From: Mariaggregatimicrobium sp964498785
GTDB lineage: Bacteria > Zhuqueibacterota > Zhuqueibacteria > Thermofontimicrobiales > Thiofontviventaceae
Direction of reading: 5' to 3'
DNA length: 64,000 nt
Assembly (NCBI GenBank): GCA_964498785.1
Contig: CAZCJL010000015.1
Span: 16,870 to 80,869, forward strand
The notes beneath the pieces were generated by a model that was given only the letters and a program-made list of their open reading frames with translations, was not told the DNA's origin and searched no databases. Position 1 is the stretch's first letter. Every line of letters starts with the position of its first letter. The translations under genes and the position numbers were made by a program. Below, in pieces: positions 1 through 8,388 of the stretch.

Positions 1-1
1 A

Positions 2-46
2 ACATTAACCGAAGAGCAGGTCTACCAGGCCGCTAAAGAACTATAG
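2..46 (+). CDS. 3' end of an upstream gene (partial)
   Basis: An open frame enters from the left edge and ends at a TAG at 44-46, giving the tail TLTEEQVYQAAKEL. The charged, helix-like end and its position just before the next plus-strand gene suggest a real C-terminus. Too little is present to assign a function. Confidence 0.35.
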   Translation, partial: TLTEEQVYQAAKEL

Positions 47-52
47 GACTCC

Positions 53-72
53 GTCCTGAGTTTATCGAAGGA
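53..72. repeat. Short intergenic repeat, TCCTGAGxxTxxCGAAGG type
   Basis: TCCTGAGTTTATCGAAGGAG lies between the partial upstream gene and the next start codon. A related string (TCCTGAGCATGCCGAAAGG) occurs in the gene-free DNA at 31575-31593. Both resemble the common intergenic palindrome family of the type CCTGAGCxTGTCGAAGG. Here its GAAGGAG end also supplies the ribosome binding site of the following gene. Confidence 0.4.
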
Positions 73-81
73 GAACAGAAT

Positions 82-498
82 ATGATCTATTGTGGTGTTC
101 GCCTGAACATTGAATCGTGCGATATTGTTGTTATGTCCGATGCGTTTGCTGAAATTGATAAACGCAATTTTAGCGATTATCAACATGACAAGATATCAGC
201 ATGGTTGGAGCTTATAAAAAACAGTCCTGATGAAAAAATACAATGGTTCTTTGATGAGAACGACCTTCGTGAAAATAAATACATTGCCATTCTGATAAAG
301 GAGAGCATAGATGAAAATAATCTGTTTGTAATCAGTCATCGAAAACTTGCCAATATCATCCAATTATTTTATGAATGGATAGTTCAGGAAACTATTTTTT
401 CATCTGTTCCCGGAAAGGCATGGTTTTTAGCATCAGATGTGCGATTGTTTGATGAGAAAGAACGAATTCCGTTTGTTATCGAGGATTTTCCGTTTTAA
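82..498 (+). CDS. Hypothetical protein, 138 aa
   Basis: I do not recognise a family. The protein is soluble, acidic and has no signal peptide or membrane segment. The start at 82 is preceded by AAGGAG 10-15 bases upstream, and that purine run belongs to a short intergenic repeat. A strong plus-strand terminator follows 12 bases after the stop, so the frame is a properly bounded transcription unit. It is the only plus-strand gene in the first 11 kb, next to a long minus-strand defence island. The even mix of charged and aromatic residues is typical of a folded cytoplasmic protein, but no catalytic motif stands out. Confidence 0.6.
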   Translation: MIYCGVRLNIESCDIVVMSDAFAEIDKRNFSDYQHDKISAWLELIKNSPDEKIQWFFDENDLRENKYIAILIKESIDENNLFVISHRKLANIIQLFYEWIVQETIFSSVPGKAWFLASDVRLFDEKERIPFVIEDFPF

Positions 499-510
499 TC
501 AGGACTCGTG

Positions 511-545
511 GGGCAATTCCGCGAAACTGGGATTGCCCTTTTTTA
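511..545 (+). terminator. Rho-independent terminator
   Basis: GGGCAATTCC and GGGATTGCCC form a 10-bp stem with one G-T pair around an 8-base loop, followed by TTTTTTATT. It lies 12 bases after the stop of the 138-aa gene and is oriented to end that transcript. Confidence 0.85.
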
Positions 546-615
546 TTGCTACTGATTTCGGATGAATTAATTTGTAAATTTCTATCTGAACCAGATTATT
601 TAATCCTCTAACACA

Positions 616-1308
616 TCATTTTTTACCACTAGCCCAAAACGTATTTATCGATGAATTTTTGGTTTTTTTATTGTTGTAAATTACACCTGAGCCAAACGAA
701 ACAGTTTTAGCATCCTCGGCTTCCATAATTTTTAATTCCGAAGGCTGTTTCAATCCTTGTTTTTCTTCATCGTCGAAATCAGTTGTTTCAATTGCCATCA
801 AGTTAGAGTTTTGAAGGATTTCTTTTCTCGGATTACCCTTCATACCACCCATAACGCCTTGCGAAGAATTAGCGTGTGCTAGTATTAATAATCCGCCATG
901 TTCTTTAATTTTATTAATCACCTGATTAGGACTAAGTTCAGAGAAAGCATCTTCTTTTCCGTATTTGTCAGCCTTTATTTTTAATTCGCCGAGCAAATTT
1001 TCAATATCTTTTGTAGAACTATATTGATGGAATATTCCAATAATATGAACAGTACCTTTCGCACCTCCTGTGGCTGAAATTTCAACTCCAGGAAATACTG
1101 CAATTTTATTTTTAGCTGCAATCTTTATTTTATCTATCCATTCGCCGGTGTTATGATCTGTAATAGCGATTCCATCAATACCTTCATCCATTACTTTTTG
1201 TACTATTTGTTCTGGTGTTACTGACTTACCATCAAAACATTTTGAAGCTGGGGTATGGATATGCAAGTCCAGCTTTCTAAATTCTAATCCAGAAATGTTT
1301 CCCATCAT
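616..1308 (-). CDS. PHP-domain protein, apparently C-terminally shortened
   Basis: The N-terminus carries the metal-binding motifs of the PHP phosphoesterase superfamily: LDLHIHTPAS near residue 14, AITDHNTG near 48, VHIIGIF near 87 and LILAHANSS near 142. PHP proteins of this LHIHTPAS subtype are usually longer and often carry an SMC/ABC ATPase part; here the frame stops at 230 aa. The last 35 residues (asparagine- and lysine-rich) do not look like the usual end of the domain, and no aspartate-histidine pair closes the metal site. It could be a shortened but working phosphoesterase or a decayed gene. It is the last minus-strand gene of the island and follows the phosphatase gene after 77 bp. 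PHP-ATPases are often found in defence islands (family knowledge). Confidence 0.75.
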   Translation of the reverse strand: MMGNISGLEFRKLDLHIHTPASKCFDGKSVTPEQIVQKVMDEGIDGIAITDHNTGEWIDKIKIAAKNKIAVFPGVEISATGGAKGTVHIIGIFHQYSSTKDIENLLGELKIKADKYGKEDAFSELSPNQVINKIKEHGGLLILAHANSSQGVMGGMKGNPRKEILQNSNLMAIETTDFDDEEKQGLKQPSELKIMEAEDAKTVSFGSGVIYNNKKTKNSSINTFWASGKK

Positions 1309-1385
1309 TGAATTTCCCTTGTAACTTTTTTATATTTAATCTTTTTATTTTCTACTTAAGGTTGACAAAAATTCATCGTTTCAAT

Positions 1386-1886
1386 CTAATTAATATTTTT
1401 AATATACCTAACCCAGTTCATCCTCAAAAACTCTCTCATGCCCTTTTGGGGAGCATACATCGGATAAATCTTGATAAATTCAATCTCCGCATCGCTCAGG
1501 CTTGTTTTAGGCAATATATCGGTATAGGCAACCAAATATAATAATCCCAATGAAGGTCCTCTTGATTCACCCAGATTGCAATGAACAAGCATCTTTTCAC
1601 CTGATTTAAGCCCTTCAGTGATAAAGTTCATTGCAACATCCATAATTTTTTTTTCAACATATGCAGGATCTTCTACATCCACAAGATTCAAAAACAGCCT
1701 TTTTTCCCTTCTTGCAAGAAGGTATTCAGGATGTTCCTTCGGCGCTCCTCTTCCTTTATAGCCCAACAATTGACGGTGATAAGGTTCCTTACAGGCATGA
1801 ACAACCCACCACCCAGTCTGGAATTTTACATTTTGCTCATAATCATCCTGTGTACCTACAAATAAATTTGGATAGATTTCAATCAT
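1386..1886 (-). CDS. Dual-specificity/tyrosine phosphatase-like protein
   Basis: The signature HCNLGESRGPS near residue 100 matches the Cys-x5-Arg phosphate-binding loop of protein tyrosine and dual-specificity phosphatases. An upstream aspartate in NLVDVEDP, near residue 70, is placed as the general acid. The start MIEIYPNLFVGTQ is the usual first strand of dual-specificity phosphatases (the xIxPxLxxGs motif). At 166 aa it is a single domain with no signal peptide. It lies 36 bp after the metallopeptidase gene and 77 bp before the PHP gene, all on the minus strand, so the three may share a transcript. The substrate (protein, nucleotide or RNA 5' phosphate) cannot be deduced. Confidence 0.8.
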   Translation of the reverse strand: MIEIYPNLFVGTQDDYEQNVKFQTGWWVVHACKEPYHRQLLGYKGRGAPKEHPEYLLARREKRLFLNLVDVEDPAYVEKKIMDVAMNFITEGLKSGEKMLVHCNLGESRGPSLGLLYLVAYTDILPKTSLSDAEIEFIKIYPMYAPQKGMREFLRMNWVRYIKNIN

Positions 1887-1922
1887 ATTTTTTCTTAATT
1901 CAATAAATTTTAATAGTTGCTA

Positions 1923-2636
1923 TCAATAACTCCAATGCTCATGCTTCAACGGGTGTCGATTCAATTCTTCCTTATATGACCGCCATTTAGGCAGGAATTT
2001 ATCCATGTAGGCTACAAATATTTCATTATGCTTTCTTTCTAATAAATGCACCATTTCATGGACAATAATATATTCCAGGGAATGCAGCGGTTTTTTGGCT
2101 AATTCAAGATTAAGCCATATCCTGTGGGCTTCACGGTTGCAAGTGCCCCATTTGGTCTTCATTTTCTTGATGCCGAATTTATTGACCTGCACGCTCATCT
2201 TTTGCTGGTATGTTTCAATATAGCCTGGAATGATATCTTTTAACCGCTGCCGATACCAGCCTTCAAGCACATTCTTCATTTTTTCAGGTGATGAATTCGG
2301 TCTTACAAATAATTCAATTCTATCATGCTTCAAAACAACATCAGGAGCAGCATTTTGCTCAATAATTTTCAGCAGGTATCGTTTGCCAAGATAATAGTGG
2401 CTTTCACGGTTAAGAAAATCCCTGGGCGCTTCACGCTCCTGCTCACGCAATTTTGTCTGCTGCTTTTTAATCCAGCCAAGCTTTGATATGGCAAATACCC
2501 TTACGGTATCCAAATCCATCCGTAAAGGAGCGGAAATGCGAACCTTTCCAGAAGGCGGATAAACGCTAAGATGCACATTTTTAATGTCCTTATACACCAC
2601 TTCGATGCTAATATCGCCTAAATTAATTCGCTGCAT
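1923..2636 (-). CDS. YgjP/DUF45-type M48-like metallopeptidase
   Basis: This is a cytoplasmic zinc metallopeptidase of the YgjP/DUF45 family. The motif HEMVHLLERKHNEIF near residue 193 supplies the HExxH zinc site and a third histidine. Further family marks are WGTCN near 163, the beta-rich N-terminal half (IRISAPLRMDLDTV near 34) and the C-terminal WRSYKEELN. The 237-aa length fits the family. These genes are very often neighbours of type I restriction systems (general knowledge), and here hsdR lies 1.5 kb upstream on the same strand. The 203-bp gap on the upstream side holds a promoter and a small RNA candidate facing the other way. Confidence 0.85.
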   Translation of the reverse strand: MQRINLGDISIEVVYKDIKNVHLSVYPPSGKVRISAPLRMDLDTVRVFAISKLGWIKKQQTKLREQEREAPRDFLNRESHYYLGKRYLLKIIEQNAAPDVVLKHDRIELFVRPNSSPEKMKNVLEGWYRQRLKDIIPGYIETYQQKMSVQVNKFGIKKMKTKWGTCNREAHRIWLNLELAKKPLHSLEYIIVHEMVHLLERKHNEIFVAYMDKFLPKWRSYKEELNRHPLKHEHWSY

Positions 2637-2735
2637 ACATTCTCACCATGTTCTCTGCTAAATTGCTGTATGAATCGATATTGTTCATCTCTAGTTTTAT
2701 CATCCTTAATTTGATCAAAATACTCAAAAAAGTAC

Positions 2736-2764
2736 TTGACTTTTTAATTTATATTTGCGATAAT
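2736..2764 (+). promoter_or_regulatory. Sigma70-type promoter for an orphan small RNA
   Basis: TTGACT at 2736-2741 and GATAAT at 2759-2764 are separated by exactly 17 bases. It faces rightwards, against all neighbouring genes, and only a short stretch ending in a terminator lies downstream. Confidence 0.6.
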
Positions 2765-2770
2765 AGAATC

Positions 2771-2841
2771 GCCTTTGCCTGATGGCTTAGGATCAAAACG
2801 GCTTCCATCCGCTGTGCCATTTTTAAAACAGCGGTTTTTTT
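2771..2841 (+). ncRNA. Candidate small RNA, about 70 nt
   Basis: The stretch between a good promoter (2736-2764) and a rho-independent terminator (2809-2841) contains no ORF of note and has a small GCC-TGAT-GGC hairpin near its 5' end (2777-2786 region). The terminator run of T overlaps the stop codon of the convergent 149-aa gene, so the RNA is encoded tail-to-tail with it. No Rfam-like family is recognised. The call rests on promoter and terminator spacing alone. Confidence 0.5.
2809..2841 (+). terminator. Rho-independent terminator of the small RNA
   Basis: CCGCTGT (2809-2815) pairs with ACAGCGG (2828-2834), followed by seven T. The T tract overlaps the TAA stop of the minus-strand 149-aa gene. 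Confidence 0.75.
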
Positions 2842-3289
2842 ATTTTGGTCTATAAATTAGTTTATTCGTCTTCAATAAATTAATGTGTCTTTCCGAATCA
2901 GCGAGATAGGCAGTAATAAAAAAAGCTCGCTGCTTTTCTTTCTCTGAAAGATTAATAACGACTACATAATTGTCCAATAATATATGAAGACGCCGATATC
3001 TATTATCCTTCTTCAGATAGATTTCTGCATAACCCGATGAAAGAGTATATTCAATCCAATCCATACGTTCCGCACGATCGGGATCAAATAAATCCTTATG
3101 CGTTACATTCGGAATTGATGCTTTAAAAAAGGCATGCTCGAATCGATAAATTTGAAATTTTACAATGATGCCGTCAAATGTTAATATTTCTTTCTTGACA
3201 TATTGCTGGATATAATGGTTACGATATTCTTCAATTGTCTTTAAATAAAGCAACGGTGGTGGATTGATTCTGGAAAGGATCTGGTCCAT
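2840..3289 (-). CDS. 149-aa protein, possible PBECR-type small nuclease domain
   Basis: The family is not certain. The protein has a compact alpha/beta pattern: FDGIIVKFQIYRFEHAFF near residue 40, then DPDRAERMDWIEYTL near 72, an RYRRLHILLDNYVVVI stretch near 100 and RAFFITAYLAD near 123. The spaced H, R/K and T/Y positions and the FITAY ending resemble phage barnase/EndoU/colicin/RelE-like (PBECR) toxin domains; this is a visual impression, not a proven match. Its start codon overlaps the last base of the DUF3800 gene at 3289, so the two are almost certainly co-translated. Its stop overlaps the terminator of an opposing small RNA. Confidence 0.6.
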   Translation of the reverse strand: MDQILSRINPPPLLYLKTIEEYRNHYIQQYVKKEILTFDGIIVKFQIYRFEHAFFKASIPNVTHKDLFDPDRAERMDWIEYTLSSGYAEIYLKKDNRYRRLHILLDNYVVVINLSEKEKQRAFFITAYLADSERHINLLKTNKLIYRPK

Positions 3290-4011
3290 TAAGAGATCCT
3301 CCCGAACTCAAGGAAAAAAATATTAAACTTCGGATCCCCAAATCTGGTTGAACAATATGTCAAATTTGGTTTGTCAAGTTTCTTCGCCAGGTAACTACAA
3401 AATTCAATTTTTGCTTGACTGGTAAATTTCTGATTATGACTGGCAACGATTGCTCCAGTAAATAAATCTGCAAGCTGAATAAAAATACTGTCGCCCGATT
3501 CCAGCGCCTGTATGTCACGAACATATCCACCTGAATAAAAATTAAGAAAAAATTTAAGTCTCTTGAGCCTATCTTTATCACGATTTGTTTTATAATCTGT
3601 AAAGATTCTATATTGCGCATTTTCACAAAGTATATGTTTCAAACATTGATAATAAAACTTATAAAACCCCAGTTCAGGATCACGCTGATGCCAAAATTCC
3701 AGATCAAGCTCTGCTGTATCGATACGAATTAAACGAAACTGTATGTCAGACTTGACAAACCAATCAACAATAGCCTTATAAAAGTCAAGATTAGAACGTG
3801 TCAATTTTCGCCATTTCAATTCCCATGGAATATGATGCGCATCTTTAATAGCCTTGATGTCATTCTTGAATTTTACACGATTTATTGAATTGATTTTAAT
3901 AGCGCCGATCCCAAAGTAGCGGTTTTGTCGATGCGTTTCGCTGGTCGTTAGAAGTTCATGACCGCTTTCATCACAATATATTTCAATAATATTAATTTCA
4001 GTCTCATTCAT
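3289..4011 (-). CDS. DUF3800 family protein
   Basis: The N-terminal EIYCDESGH (near residue 10) followed by YFGIGAIKI is the hallmark of DUF3800, a family with a predicted RNase H-like fold. Further acidic positions that could complete a metal site are FTDYKTNRD near 140 and the IQLADLFTGAI segment near 178, which is also typical of the family. The 240-aa length is normal. It lies 106 bp downstream of hsdR on the same strand and overlaps the following small gene by one base. DUF3800 proteins are enriched near restriction systems and phages, but their activity is unknown. Confidence 0.85.
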   Translation of the reverse strand: MNETEINIIEIYCDESGHELLTTSETHRQNRYFGIGAIKINSINRVKFKNDIKAIKDAHHIPWELKWRKLTRSNLDFYKAIVDWFVKSDIQFRLIRIDTAELDLEFWHQRDPELGFYKFYYQCLKHILCENAQYRIFTDYKTNRDKDRLKRLKFFLNFYSGGYVRDIQALESGDSIFIQLADLFTGAIVASHNQKFTSQAKIEFCSYLAKKLDKPNLTYCSTRFGDPKFNIFFLEFGRIS

Positions 4012-4117
4012 TGTTCACATGCATAGTTTAATTATTACAATGATAAATTGTGTCTTTGAAAGCAGACGGTACGATAAGAGTTTGATTGATGTTCAAATGA
4101 ATTTTTATTCGACTTTC

Positions 4118-7100
4118 TTAGTACTCATCTTGCTGTTTGATAATCGAAAAGAGCCTTTCGACTTCAGCTTCATCTTTTAAGACATCATAAAGGGCTTTCT
4201 TAATTTCCCGCTCTTTTGCCTCATTGCCACGCCAGTCCGCTTTCTTTACCCATCGTACTTTTTCATCCATGACCACAGCCAAATCCTCATTCTCGGCAAC
4301 ATTATGATACAATGCCCTTCTTGCCTTGCTGCTTCGGATGCTTTCAGGCAGGTCATCCTTATTCGGATTAGCTACTTTTGTCGCCAAATCAGCGATCCTG
4401 CGCAAATATTCCTCATAATTGATGGCGCCTTCTTTGCGCTCTTTAATGATTGCATTCAACAGCCTGGACATCTCCTCAAAATAAGCTGGATCGATTAAAT
4501 GCTCCTTGATGATTTTCTTGCGCACGTTGTTCTCGATGGTTTCGGCGACTGCCTCTTTATTGCCTTTGATGCTTTTGGGCATGTTGTTGATGGCGTCGGC
4601 GATGCCCGTTTTCACAATCAAATCAAGCAGGGACATGCCTTCAAACGGTGAAATCGTCTTCGGCTCATCTGCCTGAATGTAGGTGTCGATGAGATGTCTC
4701 ATGTCCGCCTCGTATGTTTTCATATCCAATGTTTCGCCGCTGGCATTTTTGATTTCCTCCCGAAGCTTCAGGTAGAAATCGACTTTCTTTTTAATGTCGG
4801 CAATCTCTTTTAGCGAGTAACCAGCATCTTCAATCTCTGCGGCGATATTGGCATAAGCCCGAATCAATGCTACTGTCTGCTTGTAAAGGGCGTTTCTTCT
4901 GACTTCAGTTGCTTTAAGGTCTTCCTCATTTTCGGGATTTCCACAGAAATATCGGATGTAAGTCATCTGGTCTTTTGGCGGCTCAACTGGCTCGCATAGC
5001 AGGGCAATTTCCTCCAGAGCGCCATCTAACCGTTCCCTGCCTTTTTCCAGTCGGTCTTTTAACAGCACATCGACATCCTCTTTCTCGAAGGTATCGTAAT
5101 CAAGCTCGGATGTATATACGGCAACCGCATTTTCAACCCTTTTGAACAGGTCTTTGTAATCGACAATGTAGCCGAACAGCTTATCCTCAGTGTCCAGCCT
5201 GTTGACACGGCAGATTGCCTGGAACAATCCGTGATCCTGCATGCTTTTATCAATATAAAGATAGGTGCAGGGCGGCGCATCAAAGCCGACCAGAAGTTTA
5301 TCGACGACAACAAGCAGCCTCATGTTTGCAGGCTCTTTCGTGAACTTTGCTTTCGCATTGTCCTCATATTCCTTTGTCGATTTTACCCCAAGCAGCTTTT
5401 TGTATGTATTATAAATGTATTCCCGTTCGGTCTCGGTATTTGCGCCCGTATCCTCTGTGGTAATATCCCTTGTGGATGGATTGTAAGATGTAACAAGCCC
5501 ACATCTGCCCTTCAGTTCCGTACTATGAAAAAGCTCAAAATACCTGCTTGCCTCATAGATGCTCGATGCCACCAGAATGGCATTTCCTGAGCCTGAATTC
5601 AGTCGGGGTTTGATATTGAAGTCGAAAATAACATCGCTGACAATCTTGTTCAGTCGGGAACGGCTGCTAAGCACCTTCTGCATGGTGCCCCATTTCTTCT
5701 TAAGCTCTGATTTCTGGAAATCGTTAAGCCCTTTCGTTTTCGCCTCAAACCATTCATCGATTCGTTTTGGCGATGTGATTTTCTGGTCAATATCACGGGC
5801 TTCGTATACCAAATCAAGCACCACTTCATCTGCGACTGCTTCGTTGAATTTGTAGGTATGGATGTATTTTCCGAACACCTCGATGCTGGTCTGCTTATCC
5901 TGCTTTAGCAGCGGCGTCCCTGTAAAGCCGATAAATATGGCGTTTTTCAGGATTGCCTTCATTGTCTTGTGCAGCTTGCCCGAATGGGTCCTGTGGCACT
6001 CATCCACAAAAACATATATTTCGCCCACTGTCTGCGACGGGCTGCTTTTTAGCTCTTTGATGAATTCATTGAAATTATCAACGCCTTTCCTTCCGAATTT
6101 ATGGACAAGCGAACACAGCATTCGTGGCGCTGCCTCGCCAAGCTTTTTCATCAGATCCTTACCGCTTCGGGTGCGAACCATTTCCTCGCCAGCATCGGAA
6201 AATACGCCTTCAATCTGCTTATCCAGCTCGTCACGGTCGGTGATGACGACAATTCGGGCATTGGGATTATTCTCAAGCATCCATTTGGCAAGCCACACCA
6301 TCACCAGGCTTTTGCCGCTTCCCTGCGTATGCCAGATAATGCCGCCCTCTTTTCTCCTGACATGCTCCTGCGCCGCTTTCACACCAAAATACTGGTGCGG
6401 ACGGCACAGCTTTTTGATGCCGCCGTCGAACAGGATGAAGTTGTACATGATTTCCAGGAACCGTTCTTTGTTGCACATTTTCAAAAGGTACTTGTCAAGC
6501 AGGTTTTCAACATCGCTTTGTTCCTTCCATTTCAGGTAGTATTTTTCAGGCGTGCCAATCGTGCCGTATCGAAGCCCCTGGGTGTCGTTGCCTGCAAATA
6601 TCAGTTGAATGGTGGGAAAGAAGGATTGAATAAACTCTTTTTGCTGGTTCACGATATTCTGGCGGATTCCATCGCCAATGGAAACCGTGCTTCGTTTAAG
6701 TTCCAGCACGCCAAGCGCAATACCATTGACATACAGCACAATGTCGGGGCGCTTTTCACGATAGCCCTGGATTGTAACCTCTTCAGCGATGGCAAAATCA
6801 TTCTTTTCAGGATGCTTCCAGTCGATAAGCTCGATGGTTTCGAAATTCTCACCAGCCTCCGCCTTTGCCCTGATTCCATAGCGAAGCAGGTCGTAAACTT
6901 TTTTATTGGCGCTGTACAAGCCATCGTTCAGGTTGTTCGCCGCCTTATGAAGCTCGTACAGGGCTTTGCTGATAAGTATTTCATTATAGCCTTTCTTATC
7001 GCTTAAGTATGTGCGGAGAAGCGATTCCTCGATGTTGCTGTTGCCAAAACGCTCTTCCCAGTTGCCAAGATAGGCATATTTCAACTGGTTTTTGAACAAT

Positions 7101-7150
7101 GCGATTACACGATTCTGTGTAATTCTCTCGATGTCGCCGACTTCACTCAT
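4118..7150 (-). CDS. hsdR: Type I restriction enzyme, R subunit
   Basis: HsdR is the motor and nuclease subunit of a type I restriction complex; it translocates DNA with ATP and cuts at a distance from the recognition site. An N-terminal nuclease domain shows the D...E-x-K signature (RPDIVLYVNG then VLELKRS, about residues 135-155). The SF2 helicase motor has a Walker A HTQGSGKS near 275, the Walker B DECHRTHSG near 385, FTGTPLL and later VDKLLVGFDAP and QAICRVNR. The C-terminal 250 residues are helical and charged, as expected for the HsdM-contacting region. The 1010-aa length is normal. Start ATGA overlaps the stop of hsdS (7147-7150), showing translational coupling. Confidence 0.96.
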   Translation of the reverse strand: MSEVGDIERITQNRVIALFKNQLKYAYLGNWEERFGNSNIEESLLRTYLSDKKGYNEILISKALYELHKAANNLNDGLYSANKKVYDLLRYGIRAKAEAGENFETIELIDWKHPEKNDFAIAEEVTIQGYREKRPDIVLYVNGIALGVLELKRSTVSIGDGIRQNIVNQQKEFIQSFFPTIQLIFAGNDTQGLRYGTIGTPEKYYLKWKEQSDVENLLDKYLLKMCNKERFLEIMYNFILFDGGIKKLCRPHQYFGVKAAQEHVRRKEGGIIWHTQGSGKSLVMVWLAKWMLENNPNARIVVITDRDELDKQIEGVFSDAGEEMVRTRSGKDLMKKLGEAAPRMLCSLVHKFGRKGVDNFNEFIKELKSSPSQTVGEIYVFVDECHRTHSGKLHKTMKAILKNAIFIGFTGTPLLKQDKQTSIEVFGKYIHTYKFNEAVADEVVLDLVYEARDIDQKITSPKRIDEWFEAKTKGLNDFQKSELKKKWGTMQKVLSSRSRLNKIVSDVIFDFNIKPRLNSGSGNAILVASSIYEASRYFELFHSTELKGRCGLVTSYNPSTRDITTEDTGANTETEREYIYNTYKKLLGVKSTKEYEDNAKAKFTKEPANMRLLVVVDKLLVGFDAPPCTYLYIDKSMQDHGLFQAICRVNRLDTEDKLFGYIVDYKDLFKRVENAVAVYTSELDYDTFEKEDVDVLLKDRLEKGRERLDGALEEIALLCEPVEPPKDQMTYIRYFCGNPENEEDLKATEVRRNALYKQTVALIRAYANIAAEIEDAGYSLKEIADIKKKVDFYLKLREEIKNASGETLDMKTYEADMRHLIDTYIQADEPKTISPFEGMSLLDLIVKTGIADAINNMPKSIKGNKEAVAETIENNVRKKIIKEHLIDPAYFEEMSRLLNAIIKERKEGAINYEEYLRRIADLATKVANPNKDDLPESIRSSKARRALYHNVAENEDLAVVMDEKVRWVKKADWRGNEAKEREIKKALYDVLKDEAEVERLFSIIKQQDEY

Positions 7151-8388
7151 ACTAACCTCTTTTTTCCAGTTAGAAGTTCCTGCATCATGCCCTGCTTAAT
7201 CATTTTGTATTTGGATAATTTATGCTCCAATGCTTCAATTTCAGCGTCCATGTCGCTTATGACTTGGGCAATTGCTTGTTGTTCTTCTGGTTTTGGATAT
7301 GGTATTTCTATTTTTAAAAAATTATTCTTTGATAAATTGTAACGTGTTGCTCCTTGAGCTAATGTCGAAAATAGTTTTCTACCTTCATTACTTCTGAAAA
7401 AATATGATAAAAATAATCCATTAGTTTTTAAAGTCTTATCTAATCTAAATCCAAAACAAAAACTATTTACGTAAAGTTTTGGAATATTTTCGAGTAATAC
7501 CGAACACATACCAACTTCTTCTGGTGTCTCAGATGAACCATTAAAAAATAAATCACCTTTTAAAGCAACATTCTGACGCTCATTTGATTTAATGTTCACA
7601 AAGTCAAAATAATTTATGTCAATCACAGGATTGTTCATAATATTAAGAAAGGGGATGTAAGGATATTTCCCATTCGAAAAATCTTGTTTCGATTTTCCTG
7701 ATAATCCACCATAGGTTTGTCCAATTTCTCCTAAATTTACTTTTTCCCACTCCCCGCTAAATCCCGCCAGCCGTTTTTTACCAGTAAGAAGTTCCTGCAA
7801 AGCTCCCTGTTTAATGGCTCGCTTTTTGGCAATTACTTTTTCTAAATTTTCAATTAATGAATCTGTGTCATTAAGAGCAGTGGCAATTACATGTTGTTCG
7901 GGTATAGAAGGAAACGGAATTTGAATTTCTTGGAATTCTGATTTATTTATTATTGGTACCGCCTGTTCACTTGCCAGAGATTTTATTTTAAGCGATAACA
8001 AACTCAGTGCATAGAATAAATAATCCGTAGAATAATTAGCATTAGGAAAAACGGCATTTATTTGTTGATTTGACGCTAATTCTGTTTGTGAAATTCCTGA
8101 TTTACCAATTGTTGAACCTATACAAGTAAATAGAATACTGTTAGCAGGGAATTTTCTTGAAATGTTAAATCCTCTAATTGACAGTTTTTTTTCAGTATCA
8201 ATAACATATTTACTTCTTCCTAAATCTGCTGGACTCACAAATAAGTAATCACTCCCATAATTGCTTTGATCTTTTGTTGATGGCGTATTTCCTGTCGCAA
8301 TTTCTGCTATATCGCCAAGCTTCTTGACATCCCAATCCTCTGGAATCACTCCGACTTCAGTCTGCTTATATCCTTGTTTTACTTCCAT
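7147..8388 (-). CDS. hsdS: Type I restriction enzyme, specificity subunit
   Basis: HsdS recognises the bipartite DNA site for both methylation and cleavage. The protein has the expected two target-recognition domains, each followed by a coiled-coil spacer: the first ends with KKRAIKQGALQELLTGKKRL near residue 200 and the second with YKMIKQGMMQELLTGKKRL at the C-terminus. The near repeat of QELLTGKKRL is diagnostic. The N-terminal KQTEVGVIPEDW is typical of the start of TRD1. At 413 aa it is full length. It overlaps hsdM by 10 bases and hsdR by 4. The target site cannot be read from the sequence. Confidence 0.95.
   Translation of the reverse strand: MEVKQGYKQTEVGVIPEDWDVKKLGDIAEIATGNTPSTKDQSNYGSDYLFVSPADLGRSKYVIDTEKKLSIRGFNISRKFPANSILFTCIGSTIGKSGISQTELASNQQINAVFPNANYSTDYLFYALSLLSLKIKSLASEQAVPIINKSEFQEIQIPFPSIPEQHVIATALNDTDSLIENLEKVIAKKRAIKQGALQELLTGKKRLAGFSGEWEKVNLGEIGQTYGGLSGKSKQDFSNGKYPYIPFLNIMNNPVIDINYFDFVNIKSNERQNVALKGDLFFNGSSETPEEVGMCSVLLENIPKLYVNSFCFGFRLDKTLKTNGLFLSYFFRSNEGRKLFSTLAQGATRYNLSKNNFLKIEIPYPKPEEQQAIAQVISDMDAEIEALEHKLSKYKMIKQGMMQELLTGKKRLV

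Noticed and set aside
4304..7006. Long plus-strand ORFs (up to 301 codons) opposite hsdR
   Set aside because: They are shadows of a gene with clear HsdR motifs; their translations have no family pattern and no ribosome sites.
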